Assembly (NCBI GenBank): GCA_026315105.1
Contig: CM048745.1
Coordinates: forward strand, 150,729,323 to 150,793,322
Direction of reading: 5' to 3'
DNA: 64,000 nt
DNA from: Locusta migratoria
Taxonomy: Eukaryota > Arthropoda > Insecta > Orthoptera > Acrididae
The notes below the pieces were generated by a model that worked only from the letters and a program-made list of their open reading frames with translations, had not been told where the DNA came from and ran no database searches. The first letter of the stretch is position 1. Each line of letters opens with the position of its first letter. Made by a program: the position numbers and the translations under genes. Positions 32,753 through 43,631 of this stretch are shown piece after piece.

Positions 32753-34228
32753 TTAGTCTCTGAGGAGATGTGTTTTTGGGCGATTATGTTTCCACCTATG
32801 GTTGTGATCGTAGTTCCCCAAGCGTAGGATGAAGGCGTTGTTCGAGTGTCTCGAGTTTCTGTATAGTCGTGTGGCGAGTTTCTTGAATACCACCGAGAGG
32901 CGCTCTAGGCGGTATTCATTGTGAAGGTCCACGGTGCGTGTGTATCGTGGAGCGTTGCTAATGATGCGTAGTACCTTGTTCTGTATGAGCTGCAGGCGGC
33001 GCAGCCGTGTTGGCGCCGCGTATGCCCAGCACGGAGCACCGTACGTCATCAGAGGTCTAATATGTGTCATGTAGAGGTTCCTCGACACCCGGCTATTCAG
33101 TTTGCTTTCCCTGTTGAGCATCGGGTAGAGTTGTTTGAGCCTCGCGTTTGCTCTGTTGGTCATGTGTTGTATGTGGTCCCGCCATATGAGTTTCCGGTCC
33201 AGCCAGACACCAAGGTATTTGACTTTCTCACGGAAGCGTATTGGGCGTGTATGTAGAGTAATTGGTCTACAGTGTTGGTGTTTGCGCAGGTGTTTCGGTC
33301 TGCGTGTGAACAGAACTGCCTCACACTTGTCGACGTTGACTTTAACACGCCATTTCTCCAACCAAGGTTCGGCAGTTCTGAGTGCTGTCTGTAGGCGTGA
33401 GTTAATGTTTGATGGCTTCCAATCTTGCGCCATGATGGCGGTGTCATCTGCGTAGATTGCAGTCATCGTGTTATGTGTGGATGGAAAATCATTAATGTAT
33501 AGGTTAAACAAGAGGGGCCCCAGGATGCTGCCTTGGGGGACACCGGCTTGAATACCATGTCGTGTAGACTGTTTGCCCTGCACGTCAGTGTTGAAGCTTC
33601 TGTTGGTGAGATATGAGTGTATGAGATGCACGAGTCCGTCGGGAAACGCGGCGTCGTTAAGTTTGCGTATAAGGCCGTTGTGCCAGAGACGATCGAAAGC
33701 TTTTTCGATGTCCAGGAACACCGTCCCAGTGGCTTTGTTTTTGTTGTAGCCGTCTGTTATGTGTTCAACTACGCGGAGGAGTTGTTGTGTTGTGGAGTGG
33801 TGATTCCTAAATCCGAATTGCTCCGGTCTTAGGGTGTCATTGGTGATGGAGTGCCGAGTGAGACGTTTAAGTATTACCTTCTCAACTATCTTACTGAGCG
33901 AGCTCAGCAGACTGATGGGTCGGTAATTTTGTGGGAGGGAGTTGTCTTTCCCTGGCTTCCTGAACATCAGGACCTTGGCCGCCTTCCAAAAGGCAGGGAA
34001 GTGTTGGTGTTGCAGGATGGCATTTGTGATGTGTGTCAGGTACTCTACTGCTCTATCCGTGAACTCCTGGAGAACCCGGTTTTGAATGCCATCATGGCCA
34101 GGCGCTTTTCTGGCTGTGGTGTGCTTGATGGCCCATGTGATTTCATGTGTGCTAGTACGTCTAATTTCGTTGCGCGGAGGCTGGGCCATGAAGCGTGTGA
34201 TCGCCTGGTCCGTCTCTAGTGTGAACAC
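32753..34228 (-). CDS. LINE reverse transcriptase, 491-codon open frame
   Basis: A long intact minus-strand frame. From the N side: ITWAIKHTTARKAPGHDGI, VLMFRKPGKDNSLPQNYRPI, EQFGFRNHHSTTQQLLR, TGTVFLDIEKAFDRLWHNGL (first catalytic Asp), GVPQGSILGPLLFNLYIND, MTAIYADDTAIMAQDW (catalytic YADD, intact), KVKYLGVWLDRKL, and a C-terminal region with RNLYMTHIRPLMTYGAPC and ending HRWKHNRPKTHLLRD. All RT palm motifs are in order, and the length covers the RT and C-terminal domain of a Jockey-clade ORF2. The upstream endonuclease is in another frame, so the full ORF2 is broken. The lack of stops suggests a recent insertion. Confidence 0.88.
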   Translation of the reverse strand: MFTLETDQAITRFMAQPPRNEIRRTSTHEITWAIKHTTARKAPGHDGIQNRVLQEFTDRAVEYLTHITNAILQHQHFPAFWKAAKVLMFRKPGKDNSLPQNYRPISLLSSLSKIVEKVILKRLTRHSITNDTLRPEQFGFRNHHSTTQQLLRVVEHITDGYNKNKATGTVFLDIEKAFDRLWHNGLIRKLNDAAFPDGLVHLIHSYLTNRSFNTDVQGKQSTRHGIQAGVPQGSILGPLLFNLYINDFPSTHNTMTAIYADDTAIMAQDWKPSNINSRLQTALRTAEPWLEKWRVKVNVDKCEAVLFTRRPKHLRKHQHCRPITLHTRPIRFREKVKYLGVWLDRKLIWRDHIQHMTNRANARLKQLYPMLNRESKLNSRVSRNLYMTHIRPLMTYGAPCWAYAAPTRLRRLQLIQNKVLRIISNAPRYTRTVDLHNEYRLERLSVVFKKLATRLYRNSRHSNNAFILRLGNYDHNHRWKHNRPKTHLLRD

Positions 34229-34266
34229 TGGGTCGGAAGGAGCCAGGTTCGGTGTGAATGACGCTG

Positions 34267-34884
34267 CTAGTGTTTGGGCTCAGCTTTCTCTTCCGCTGAG
34301 TATGCTGGGCCGTTTGGTCCCTGTAAGGTAGGCGTGTAGAGTTTCTCCCTGGTGAAGTGTCTGGCCAGAGCCCACACTCCAGGACGTGTGGTATCAAGTC
34401 CAGCGAGTTTCTGGTCCCATTGTGTCGTTTTGAATGTTGTTATTTTACCCCGTATGATACCCTGTAGCCTGTTGACGTGATGTTTATACACCGGACGCCT
34501 GGTACGCTGCCAGTATCTCCTGAGTCGGTTTCTCATTGAGATAAGGCCCAGGATTTCCTGGGGCAGGGCCGCTGAGTGTTGTTGTGTGGCACGTAATGGT
34601 ATGGATTCGGCTATTGCGTCTTGGACAGCAGTTGTGAGGACTTCAACAGCTTCATCAATTTGTTCTGTTTGTGTAATCTCGTGAGTATCAGGAATACGAT
34701 TATAAAGCGTTTCCTTGAACAGAGCCCAATTTGCGCGCTTGTAATTTAGAATCCTGCGTGGTTCACTGTACTGCAGTGTTTCTTCCGTGTGAAGTATAAC
34801 GGGGGTGTGGTTGGAAGGCAGATCGTTTACAACCTCAAGGTTGAGGGTAACTGTTATGCCCTTGATGAGAGCCATGTCTATCAC
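34267..34884 (-). pseudogene. LINE endonuclease C-terminus and linker
   Basis: The minus-strand 205-codon frame begins DMALIKGITVTLNLEVV and LPSNHTPVIL, the end of an apurinic/apyrimidinic-type endonuclease (conserved SNH...P near the end). The linker that precedes the RT in Jockey elements follows: RILNYKRANWALFKETL, ISMRNRLRRYWQRTR. It runs out of frame with the RT near 34250. The N-terminal catalytic residues of the endonuclease are not in the window. Confidence 0.75.
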
Positions 34885-34915
34885 GTCTGGCCTTTGATTC
34901 CTTTGGTAAGGAATA

Positions 34916-36319
34916 TAAGTCGGTTCAACCGGTGCAAGGCGCTTGCGCCTGGCTTCTGGTGCGGTATGGGATTTTGCTGGGCAGACTAGCCATCTTTCCA
35001 GCAGAAGGATATTTATTAAGGAAGGGAAAACGACAACTTTTGCTTCTTTGTGATAGGCAAGATGTGTTTAAGAAGAGGGGAGTCCCTACTGTCTATCGGC
35101 GCAAGGGAGCGCGGAGAGAAGAGAAAGGCCTACTGTGCGCGGGGTGATCCGACGTGAACGGGCCCCTGGCACAGAAATACCCTACCAAAGAACGGGTGAG
35201 TCCCGCTGGGGAATTGTAACCTTGGTCACAAGGAGCTACGAGCCGGAGCTCTTTGTCTCGCTATGCGCACTAGGCGACAGCGAGATCGGCGCTCTCCGAC
35301 GTCGTCCGCTCTTCAGCTTGTTCGCAACCACTCTTTCGAGCTATTGACTGCCAGCCACGGCGAGGTTGTCCGCGAGCGCTGCGTCCGCACAGGTCGGCCG
35401 CTCCGCTGCGAATGCGCACACGCCACAAGAGTGACGCTTCAGACGACCTATCGTGCAATTCCCTTGAAGTACACAACATAAAAAATTATCAGTTGTCTAC
35501 CTAGTATAGGTGTGTTTTTGAGATATTTCTTCATCTATCACTCCTGTGGTTGTTGAAACCACACTTTTTAGTGTCAACACCTTCTTTAAAAATATTTTAA
35601 TTTGTTGTTGATAATACTTGATCGTGCATAGCATGGAAGCAGTAGTGACAACCAGAATTTTTTCAATTGTATAAAGTTATTGATGATACATTATTTTGGC
35701 GTAGAATGCGATTGTGGTAGTTGACCCAGGCGCATTTTTATTGCAATATCCTGACGTCACTTTCGTCTTTGTACTTAGAATTTCACGTACCAAACGTTAC
35801 TTCTTTCAACATGGCAATAAAGAAAGTCTTTAACGACACCCTATTTCGACGTGGAATGCTTTTGTGGCTGATGACCTAGGCGGATTTTTAACGGCATTAT
35901 TTTGTTGCCAATTTCATCTTTACATCCAAATTTCGCTCACCAACTCTTTAACAGCAATTTTACAAGTCTGTAAACTTAACAGTCTTAGTAAACACATGAG
36001 AAGTGGATACTAGATTTTTTTGAAAGCAGTTGTTACAACACATTAACAGCAGATGCAAATCCATGTTCAGGATTGTTCTTCATAACAATTACTGTTCATT
36101 ATATGTTTCACAGTTCGTTTAGACCATGTACTTGCATGAAAATTAACACAAACATTTTCGCAGCGGTACTTTCGTTGCTATAGAAAATCTCGAAATGGAA
36201 CTGTAATACTGACAGGTTCGTGATATTTCATTTTCGCATTTTTAGGAAATATACTACCAGGCTCGTCAATTCGCAGCTTGGGAAAAGTCTGACGGAACTT
36301 GACGGGCATCCCTATTCAA
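34916..36319. other. Unassigned block with a GC-rich patch and a degenerate duplication
   Basis: 35170-35480 is GC-rich and might be an LTR, but no ends were found. At about 35688-35790 and 35836-35960 a degenerate unit is repeated (ATTTTGGCGTAGAATGCG / ATTTCGACGTGGAATGCT, then GGCG.ATTTTTA). No coding signal. Confidence 0.4.
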
Positions 36320-37551
36320 TCTATATCTATAAATGTGAATGTTCGTTGTACGTTTATCACGTCTGAACTACGAGACATAAAGAGCTAAACATTTGTACAG
36401 TTACTAATGTCTACCCGGGGAAGGCTTTAGGCACGGTTTTATGGTGATCGAATAGCTATTTATTTATTTATATATATTAATGTGAATGTTCGGTGTACGC
36501 TTATCACGTCCGAACGACAAGACGCAGAGACTTAAATATTTGTACAGTTACTAATTTATACCTGAGGAAGGTTTTAGGCACGGTTTTATAGCGATCTGAT
36601 AGATATTTAGTAATTTGAAGAATATAACGCGAAATGCGGAACAATAATTACTCTTTCAAAATGGTTTTATTGGTTTCATTGTTGCTTGAAGATTGATAAT
36701 GATAAAAGGGTGGAGTATATTGGGATGGAAAGTTATCAGTGTATATAAAATTCTACGTGTGTTAATATTTTGCTCTGCAACGAAAACTACAGAAAGCAAA
36801 CGAATGGTTTGTGTGTAATTGTTGTCCGAAGTCTCCCGTTATACCCCATAGCACTCCCATGCCGATAGCTACAAAACTACGAGATTTTATAAATACGCTA
36901 TATGAGAATGAGAGTACTTAGCGACTTCCAACAAACTTTCAACTTAATTTCAAACCTTTATTAAACTTTTTCTCGCTGACAATCATAGCAATATGATGAA
37001 AGGAAAAAAGTTTCTCGCTTACTACTTTTCCGCTGTTTATGGAGTAAAACTACGGCATTCGGAATGCTGTTAAAATTTATAATTTCTACACTACAAATTG
37101 TAGCCGCAGGAAAATGTTACAGACAGTATACGCAAGTATAGTTGAATGTACCTTCTAAATTGTGTCATAGTACGACGTGTAGTTCATGAGATATGAGCAC
37201 ATAAACAATAACATTCCGCTGTTCATGGACATTCAGTATGACGTTACAATTTTTGATTTCCACACTACAAATTGTAGCGATAGGAAATTTTACAAACAGT
37301 ATACACGCATATAATTGAGTGTACCTTCTAAATTGTATCACAGTACGATACACAGTGTATAAGATATGAGAACGTAAACAGTAACGTTCATGGATAACCG
37401 CCCATTCCCGCACCAAGTTTTAATCTATTACTTCTGTACTACTAACTGGATTCCAAGAGATTTTACCGACATATAACCCTTATACAAAGGAATGTTAAAA
37501 ATGGCAGGAATAAATTAATAAATACCCGGGCAACGCCGGGTTTTCAGATAG
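36320..37551 (+). mobile_element. Non-autonomous Helitron
   Basis: It begins TCTATATCTATAAATG at 36320, a typical Helitron 5' end after an A. It ends with the hairpin CCCGGGCAACGCCGGG (37525-37540) and TTTTCAGATAG followed by T, the usual CTAG end with C changed to A. No Rep/helicase is visible. The first about 130 bases are repeated (36331-36454 and about 36480-36610), giving tandem 5' ends. Its 3' half matches 59936-60480. Confidence 0.8.
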
Positions 37552-38370
37552 TAGTCAATATTTAAAACGTGGAATCGTAAATACGTAAAATCTCGAATGT
37601 GTGTGGCATAAGAGCTGTCAGCTGATACCCCAAATAATATGGCGAATGCCAGTTCAGTTTGCCTCAAACATGACGGATCTATCGCCACTCTATGACATTT
37701 AAGCTCGTCGATTGGAACAGATCGGCCATTTTACGCATCGCGATGGCACTGCTCATGCCTGGTTGTTTACATCTTTGTGTGGGTAGAGAGACATCTGTGG
37801 ACAATCTAAAGAACTGTGTTTCAGAAGCAATATCCACATTCAGTATGTGTCCAGGAGACCTTGGAATCAATATGATGCAACACTCTCATTGAACTTCGTT
37901 AGTCTCTTGATAAATGAGTAATTTTTCATAGGTGATAGCTAGAAAGGCGTGATGACCAATTCATCATGATCTGCATGTCTTTTCGGGCGCTAATTGCACG
38001 TTTTCTATCTCGCTGCCAGATAACCCTTTCCGTCCTCTGTTTCAACGTCAGTTTAACTTGGCGAATGTCCATGCAGTGCTATTCTTTTTTATGTAATAAG
38101 ATGCTCGTTACTGATACTCATTTCCGTCTCTCGTAGTATAATTAGAGCGTGCAGATACACTCGAGTTCGCCGTCATCGACCTTGAAAGGCTATCATGAAA
38201 ATGATTCTAATAACGAGTATTATGTATGACTGTATCAGAATCGTGCTGCAGGCACAATGCTGAAGCTATTATAGTGTGATTAGATTCTGTTGGAAACCGT
38301 CTCCACAACGATCGAAATACAAGTATTGTAAACAAACCTTAGCAATATCTGTCGTAGAAGTTAGAAAAAA
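37552..38370. other. Unassigned sequence
   Basis: No recognisable protein or repeat structure. Overlapping short frames on both strands at 37679-37892 carry no motif. Confidence 0.45.
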
Positions 38371-38385
38371 ATCATTACAGCAAAT

Positions 38386-39563
38386 GATCATACAATGTAA
38401 ACTTTCACGGCCGGCGTCAACTTCATTTAAAACTTCCGGGCTGATAAGCCGTGGTCGATTTATAAAACTTATAAAATTATAATATGTCGATGACACTTTT
38501 GTGCTATGGACACACGGTGCAGAGGAATTAGATGCCTTCTTAACGCATCTCAATGGTATCAACCCCAGAATACAATTTACGATGGAAACGGAGAGCAACG
38601 GGCAGCTGAATTTTCTCGATGTGTCTGTAGTCAAGCACGTGGACGGGACGTTGGGCCACAAGGTCTACAGAAGGCTACTCATACTGACCGTTACCTGCAT
38701 AAAGACTCTAACCACCATCCCAGACAAAAAAGAGGTGTGGTTAAAACATTGGTTGACAGGGCGCATAAAATTTGCGAACCTACTTATTTAAAAGATTAGT
38801 TGGAGCATTTACGATCCACCTTCCAGAAGAACGGTTATTGTACCAAAGAAATAGAGAGAGAGCCCTTCGTCCCAGGAAGAAAGTTAACATCAACAAGGAA
38901 CAACAACCGCCCAAGGGGAAACTTTTTCTTCCGTTGATAAATAAGGTTACAGACAGTATTGGAAAAGTGCTGGACAAGTATGGGGTAGAAACCATTTTCA
39001 GACCTACAAGGAAGATAAAAGAATATTTAAGATCTGCAAAAGATGTACGACATCCGCTGAATACACCAGGTGTATATAAAATTCCCTGCAGCTGTGGTTC
39101 AGTCTACATTGGAACTACTAAAAGAAGCGTCAATACTCGTCTGGTCGAACATAAAAGGAATTGCCGCCTTGGGCACACGGAGAAATCGGCCGTAGCGGAA
39201 CATGTATACCAAGAAGGCAACCATGAAATTAAATTTAATGCGACTAGTGTCATCTCAAAAACTTCACACTATCATGCGCGCACATATAGAGAAGCAATCG
39301 AGATATATAAACATCGCAATAATTTTAACAGGAAAGAGGAAGCTGTTAAATTAGACAGAATTTGGACTACTGCTTTACACCAGCGGAGTGACAATCGATT
39401 CTTCTCTGCCAAGAATGTCGGTAATACCAGAGATAGTGTCGTAGCCGACATCACGTGATGTCTTGTGGTGCCCTCTACATTGCCTATATATACGGCGCTC
39501 CCTCAAGTTCTCATCGCAGTTCGCCACTCTACGTCTGAAGATGTCTTCCGCAGCCGAAGATGA
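38386..39563 (+). mobile_element. Penelope-like element with 15-bp TSD
   Basis: A plus-strand Penelope copy flanked by a perfect 15-bp duplication ATCATTACAGCAAAT (38371-38385 and 39564-39578). It starts in a partial terminal repeat, then encodes the RT catalytic box and the GIY-YIG domain. Its 3' end (about 39531-39563, CTGAAGA...GCCGAAG) resembles a damaged hammerhead. Confidence 0.9.
38483..39458 (+). pseudogene. Penelope-type RT palm end plus GIY-YIG endonuclease
   Basis: The plus strand starts at YVDDTFVLWTHG (38484-38519, intact catalytic Asp pair), then FTMETESNGQLNFLDVSV. A frameshift near 38660 leads to THTDRYLHKDSNHHP; another follows near 38800. A 228-codon frame (38772-39458) then carries the linker and the GIY-YIG domain GVYKIPCSCGSVYIGTT, a conserved Arg, EKSAVAEHVYQEGNH and REAIEIYKHRNNFN, ending with a hydrophilic tail. 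The RT fingers and N-terminus are absent. The endonuclease frame is intact, so decay is mild. Confidence 0.87.
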
Positions 39564-40107
39564 ATCATTACAGCAAATCACTTTCAATGAGTTATGATAT
39601 TCAATGCAAATATTCAAGTCTTGAAGACTCATCTAACGTTGTTGTTCTCGTCTTTAGTCCAGAAACTGGTTCCATGCTCCTCTCCACGCTACTCTGTTCT
39701 GTGCAAGTCTCGTCATCTCCTCGTAAGAAAGACAACCCACATCCTTTCGAATCTGCTTACTGTATTCGTCTCTCGGACTCAATCCACGATTTTTACCCCA
39801 CACACTTCTCTCCACTGCTAAGGTGACGATTCCTTGATGTCTACGAATGTGTTCCACGATTAGAACTCTACTTTTAGCCAAGATAAGCCAGAAATGTCTT
39901 TTCTCCGTAATTCTGTTTAGTGCCTCCGCATTAGCTACGCTATCCACCCACCCAGTCTTCAGCAATGATATGTGGCATCACATTTGAAAATCTTCTATCC
40001 TCCGCTTATCGGAATTATGTAGTGGCTATGTTTCACTCCTGTACAACGCAACGCTCCACACATTTGCCTTCAGAAAAGACTTCTTAACACTTGAATGAAT
40101 ACTTGAT

Positions 40108-41561
40108 AGAGTGCGACTGAAACATGATTTGTGGCCGAAACCGAATATTCGGCTCCTCTTCTAGCTTCGGCCGAAATCGAAACCGTAATCAAAACTTGCG
40201 TAATTAAGTTAAAAATTTCTGTATATTTACGTTACACCACAAATAACTAGTTTTCCCCTCATTTCTCAAGATTCCCTTCCTGTACTAAGCCTTCGTGAAT
40301 GTATGAAAGCCTAATCAGGAGTCCGTAGAAGATGAAATCGGAGAGGAACAGGTTTAGACTACTCGACAGTTCTTCCAAATGGGACTCTTTTTCTTCTCGT
40401 TGTGATATTATCTAACTAAAAAAGAAACATTAAAGGAAATTAGACAATAAGAACTGGAATCTCGATATTTTGAGTCTCGGAATTACGACTTTTCCATAAA
40501 TAAGAGCGTCATAAAACAAAGCATCGACTGCAGAGTACATTCTGTCTTCACAGTAAAAGGTACTCCACCACTATAACACGAAGTAAATAGTAAAAAGACT
40601 TAAACACCTTTATGCTGCCAATGTAAATGACTATTTAAAAACTTTGTTTTAAAAAAGGTTATTTTTACACGTGTACTATTTTCAAGGTCGATTATTTTCG
40701 TTTTCACTAGTAAATTTCGATAGTTCGAGGTGATACTGGTGCCGTTCACCTCGAATTAACGAGACTTGAGCATAGCTGCCGCAAATTCCACAGTCCTGCA
40801 TCCCTTCTTGTGGGAAGATGGTCTTTAGTATTAAGATAAGCAACATACGTGCCAAATAGATGCTAAGAAATGCCAGAGCTTCAACATGACAACCACCATA
40901 GAAAATACGCACAAAGTAATCATTTGTTTGCTTCCATAAGTAGCCTTTACGATTTTATTCTTCAGAGCGCTAGCTTTATTTTTCCATCTTCAATTTCGTT
41001 TTTTTGCAGTCGACAAACAACTACACATATCTCCTCTTTGGCATTCCTGAATACATATTAGTTTCAATCGAAGTATCAGAAACTATTTCGAAAAATAAAG
41101 TCACAGTTACGACTAACAGTAGGATTGTTGTCAGTATAAATCTACGCAAACTGAACAAAACAAAGTGTGTACCACATGATCAGCGTTTCCTAAACTCATA
41201 TTAGTTATTTAAAAAAGCTCCTAGCTTTCAAGGAATCTCACTGACAAAACTTTATAGCATAGCAATATGAGAACCCGTTCCACTACGTACAATACTGATT
41301 AAGTTATGTTGTTTCCATCGCAGTATATCGCTAAAGATACGATTGTGTTATCTAGTGCATAACAAAAAAATACCCATAATTTCTACGCGGGATTACTAGC
41401 AGTTAAACGGATCGCCGTCAACTGATCTAAAGCGTTATTGTTGACTGAATGCATGCCGAACGCAGAAAGTTCACGAAAGCTAGTTTCGGCCAGGCCGAAG
41501 ATTCGGCTAATAGTTTGGCCGAAACTGGCCGTAACTGAAACCGATTATTCGGTACGTCCTT
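40108..41561. mobile_element. DNA element with GGCCGAA/TTCGGCC subterminal repeats
   Basis: Inserted in the minus LINE with imperfect 10-bp flanks AATACTTGAT / AATATTCGAT (40098-40107, 41562-41571). Both ends contain clusters of GGCCGAAACCGAATATTCGG-like sequence (40132-40190, 41486-41552). No transposase is recognised inside. The left end AGAGTGCGACTG resembles some hAT ends. Confidence 0.5.
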
Positions 41562-41638
41562 AATATTCGATGTTAACAAATTTCTCTGTATCAGAAAAGG
41601 TTTTCTTCCCACTGCCATTCTACAATTATATCATCGTA

Positions 41639-42930
41639 TAATAGTTTAGTAAGTCATGGTTGCAAAATATTAACACGAATTATTTACAAAAGGATGGAAA
41701 AGCTGGTAGAAGCCGACCTCGGGGAAGATCAGTTTGGGTTCAGGAGAAATGTAGGAACACGGGAGGCAATACTCACTTTACGGCTTATCCTAGAAGATAG
41801 ATTAAGGAAACGCAAAGCTACATTTTTAGCTTTTGTAGATTTGGAGAAGGCTTTTGACAATGTTGATTGGAATAAACTCTTTCAAGTTCTGAAGCAGGTA
41901 GGAGTAAAATATAGGGAGCGTCAGGTTATTTACAACTTGTGCAAAAACCTGACGGCAGTTATTAAAGTTGATGGGCATGAAAGGGATGCAGAGGTTAGGA
42001 AGGGTGTAAGACTGAGTTGTAGACAATCCCCAATGCTATTCAATTTGTACATTGAGCAAGCTATAAAGGAAAGGAAGGAGAAATTTGGAGAAGGAATTAA
42101 AGTTCAGGGTGAAGAATTAAAACCATTGCGTTTTGCCGACGACATAGTAATTCTGACACAGACAGCAAAGGATCTGGAAGACCAGTTGAAAAGAATGTCC
42201 AGTGTGCTGAAAGGTGCATATAGGATCAACATTGACAAGAACAAAACTAAGGTAATGGAGCGCAGTCGAAGAAAACCAGGTGGTGCTACAGGAATTAGAT
42301 AATGTAACGAAACAATAAAGGAGGTACGTCAGTTTTATTACTTGGGCAGTAAAATAACAAATGATGGTCCGCAGTCAGAGGATACAAAATGCAGAATGGA
42401 AATTGGTAAAAAAGCGTTCTTGAAAAAGAGAAATCTGTTAACATCTAATATTGATCTAAGCCTAAGGAAGTCCTTTCTGAAGGCATTTGTGTGGAGTGTT
42501 GCCTTGTATGGGAGTGAAACGTGAACGATAAACAGTGCGGACAGAAAGAGGATAGAGGCTTTTGAAATGTGATGCTACAGAAGATTGATGAAGATCAGGT
42601 GGGTGGATCGCATAACTAATGAGGAGGTATTGAAAAGAATTGGGGAGAAAAGGAATTTTTTGCATACCTTGACTAAAAGAAGGGATAGATTGGAAGGAGA
42701 CATTCTTAGACATCAAGGAATTGTGAATTTAGCGTTGGAGGGAAGATGTATGGGGTAAAAACCGCAGAGGAAAACCAAGAGATGGATACCGTAAGCAGAT
42801 TCAGACAGATGTAGGTTGCCGTTCTTATGTGGAGTTGAAGAGGCTTTCTCAGGATAGGGTATTGTGGAGAGCTGCATCAAAACAGTCTCCGGACTGAATA
42901 CCACAACAACAACAACAACAACAACAACAA
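41639..42930 (+). mobile_element. RTE-like LINE (plus) with (CAA)n tail and TSD
   Basis: A 1.29-kb copy flanked by CATCGTA (41632-41638, 42931-42937) and ending in about ten CAA units (42901-42930). It is inserted in an older copy of its own family in the opposite orientation. Confidence 0.9.
41694..42302 (+). pseudogene. RTE-like LINE reverse transcriptase, 5'-truncated
   Basis: A 202-codon frame with LGEDQFGFRRNVGTREAIL, FLAFVDLEKAFDNVDW (first catalytic Asp), KGVRLSCRQSPMLFNLYIEQ (usual RQGC changed to RLSC), LRFADDIVIL (catalytic FADD intact), then a stop at 42302. Reading continues in the same style to 42520 (YYLGSKITNDG, FVWSVALYGSET, stop), with further stops beyond. The fingers and endonuclease are absent. 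Confidence 0.85.
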
Positions 42931-43310
42931 CATCGTACTGACATTATCGTTCGTTATTTTACTTACCAAGTAAGTTACCCTTGTTTTGCTCTTGTTAATA
43001 TTAATTTTATAACTTACTTTCAAAACACTGTTCCGTTCAGCTGCTCTTCCAGATTTGCTCTCTTATGTTTGTTTACATAACTCAAGCTGTTACAGATATA
43101 TTTGCAAAAATAACACCGCTGTTTGATTTTACGTAAACCAGACGTTTGGAAATGTCATTTGACATTCCTCGCCCATAACTCTCTCTGTCATACGTAATTT
43201 GCTTTCTGTATTTTATGATTTTCTTATTATAACTCACGTGTTGTCATTTCAAAGCAATGGCGCACTGTGGAATTGACAAAAACACATATTAGCAGTTATC
43301 AACTGCCATC

Positions 43311-43545
43311 AATAGTGTAGCCGGGCGCCGTGGTTCAACGCCCTCTGTAGTAAAAAAGCTGAGACAAATATTCAACGAATAACCGACAACGAACTGAAAC
43401 AACGACCGCAAAGCATAGACCTACTTGAAAAAAAAAAAAAAAATAGTGTAGCGGGCAGCGCGTTAGGTTTTGATGTACATGGTCAGTAGTTCGAAGCCCA
43501 CAACTATTATTATTTTTTTCACCTTGGCCCCTAAAAGGGTTTCCG
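43311..43545 (+). repeat. tRNA-like SINE remnant split by a small retroposed insert
   Basis: AATAGTGTAGCGGGCAGCGC at 43442 and GTTCGAAGCCC about 50 bases on look like A and B boxes of a tRNA head, followed by a T-rich body. The first ten bases are duplicated around the insert at 43321-43441. Confidence 0.5.
43321..43441 (+). repeat. Small poly(A)-tailed retroposed RNA, about 105 nt
   Basis: A 121-base insert flanked by AATAGTGTAG (43311-43320 and 43442-43451) and ending in about 15 A residues. The sequence (CCGGGCGCCGTGGTTCAACG...CAACGAACTGAAACAACG...) is a short SINE or small-RNA retrocopy that I cannot name with certainty. Confidence 0.75.
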
Positions 43546-43631
43546 GCACTCGTATTAATTAAACTAGACGACACGCTGAACTTCGTATCTCTTACCTCTT
43601 AATAGAAACCATATTAATTAAATCATATGTA

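Larger units (their letters stand above)
32066..34915 (-). mobile_element. Jockey-type LINE, best preserved copy
   Basis: A minus-strand element of about 2.85 kb carrying the end of the apurinic-type endonuclease, the whole RT and a long 3' UTR ending GGGGCCCCATCC at about 32066 (minus strand). It is 5'-truncated: the first part of the endonuclease and any ORF1 are absent. One frameshift (about 34230-34290) separates the two coding parts. The fragment at 4917-5877 is the same family. Confidence 0.9.
39638..43066 (-). mobile_element. RTE-like LINE (minus) broken by two later insertions
   Basis: The pieces 39638-40107, 41562-41638 and 42938-43066 align in order with the intact minus copy at 3607-4653: the 3' terminus with EAFEMWCY-type sequence, then AATATTCGATGTTAACAAAT, then the segment around GTTATTTTACTT.CCAAGTAA. 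A 1.45-kb DNA element (40108-41561) and a plus-strand LINE of the same family (41639-42930) separate them. Confidence 0.8.

Noticed and set aside
33062..34219. Several plus-strand ORFs opposite the LINE RT
   Set aside because: Shadows of the 491-codon minus-strand RT frame.
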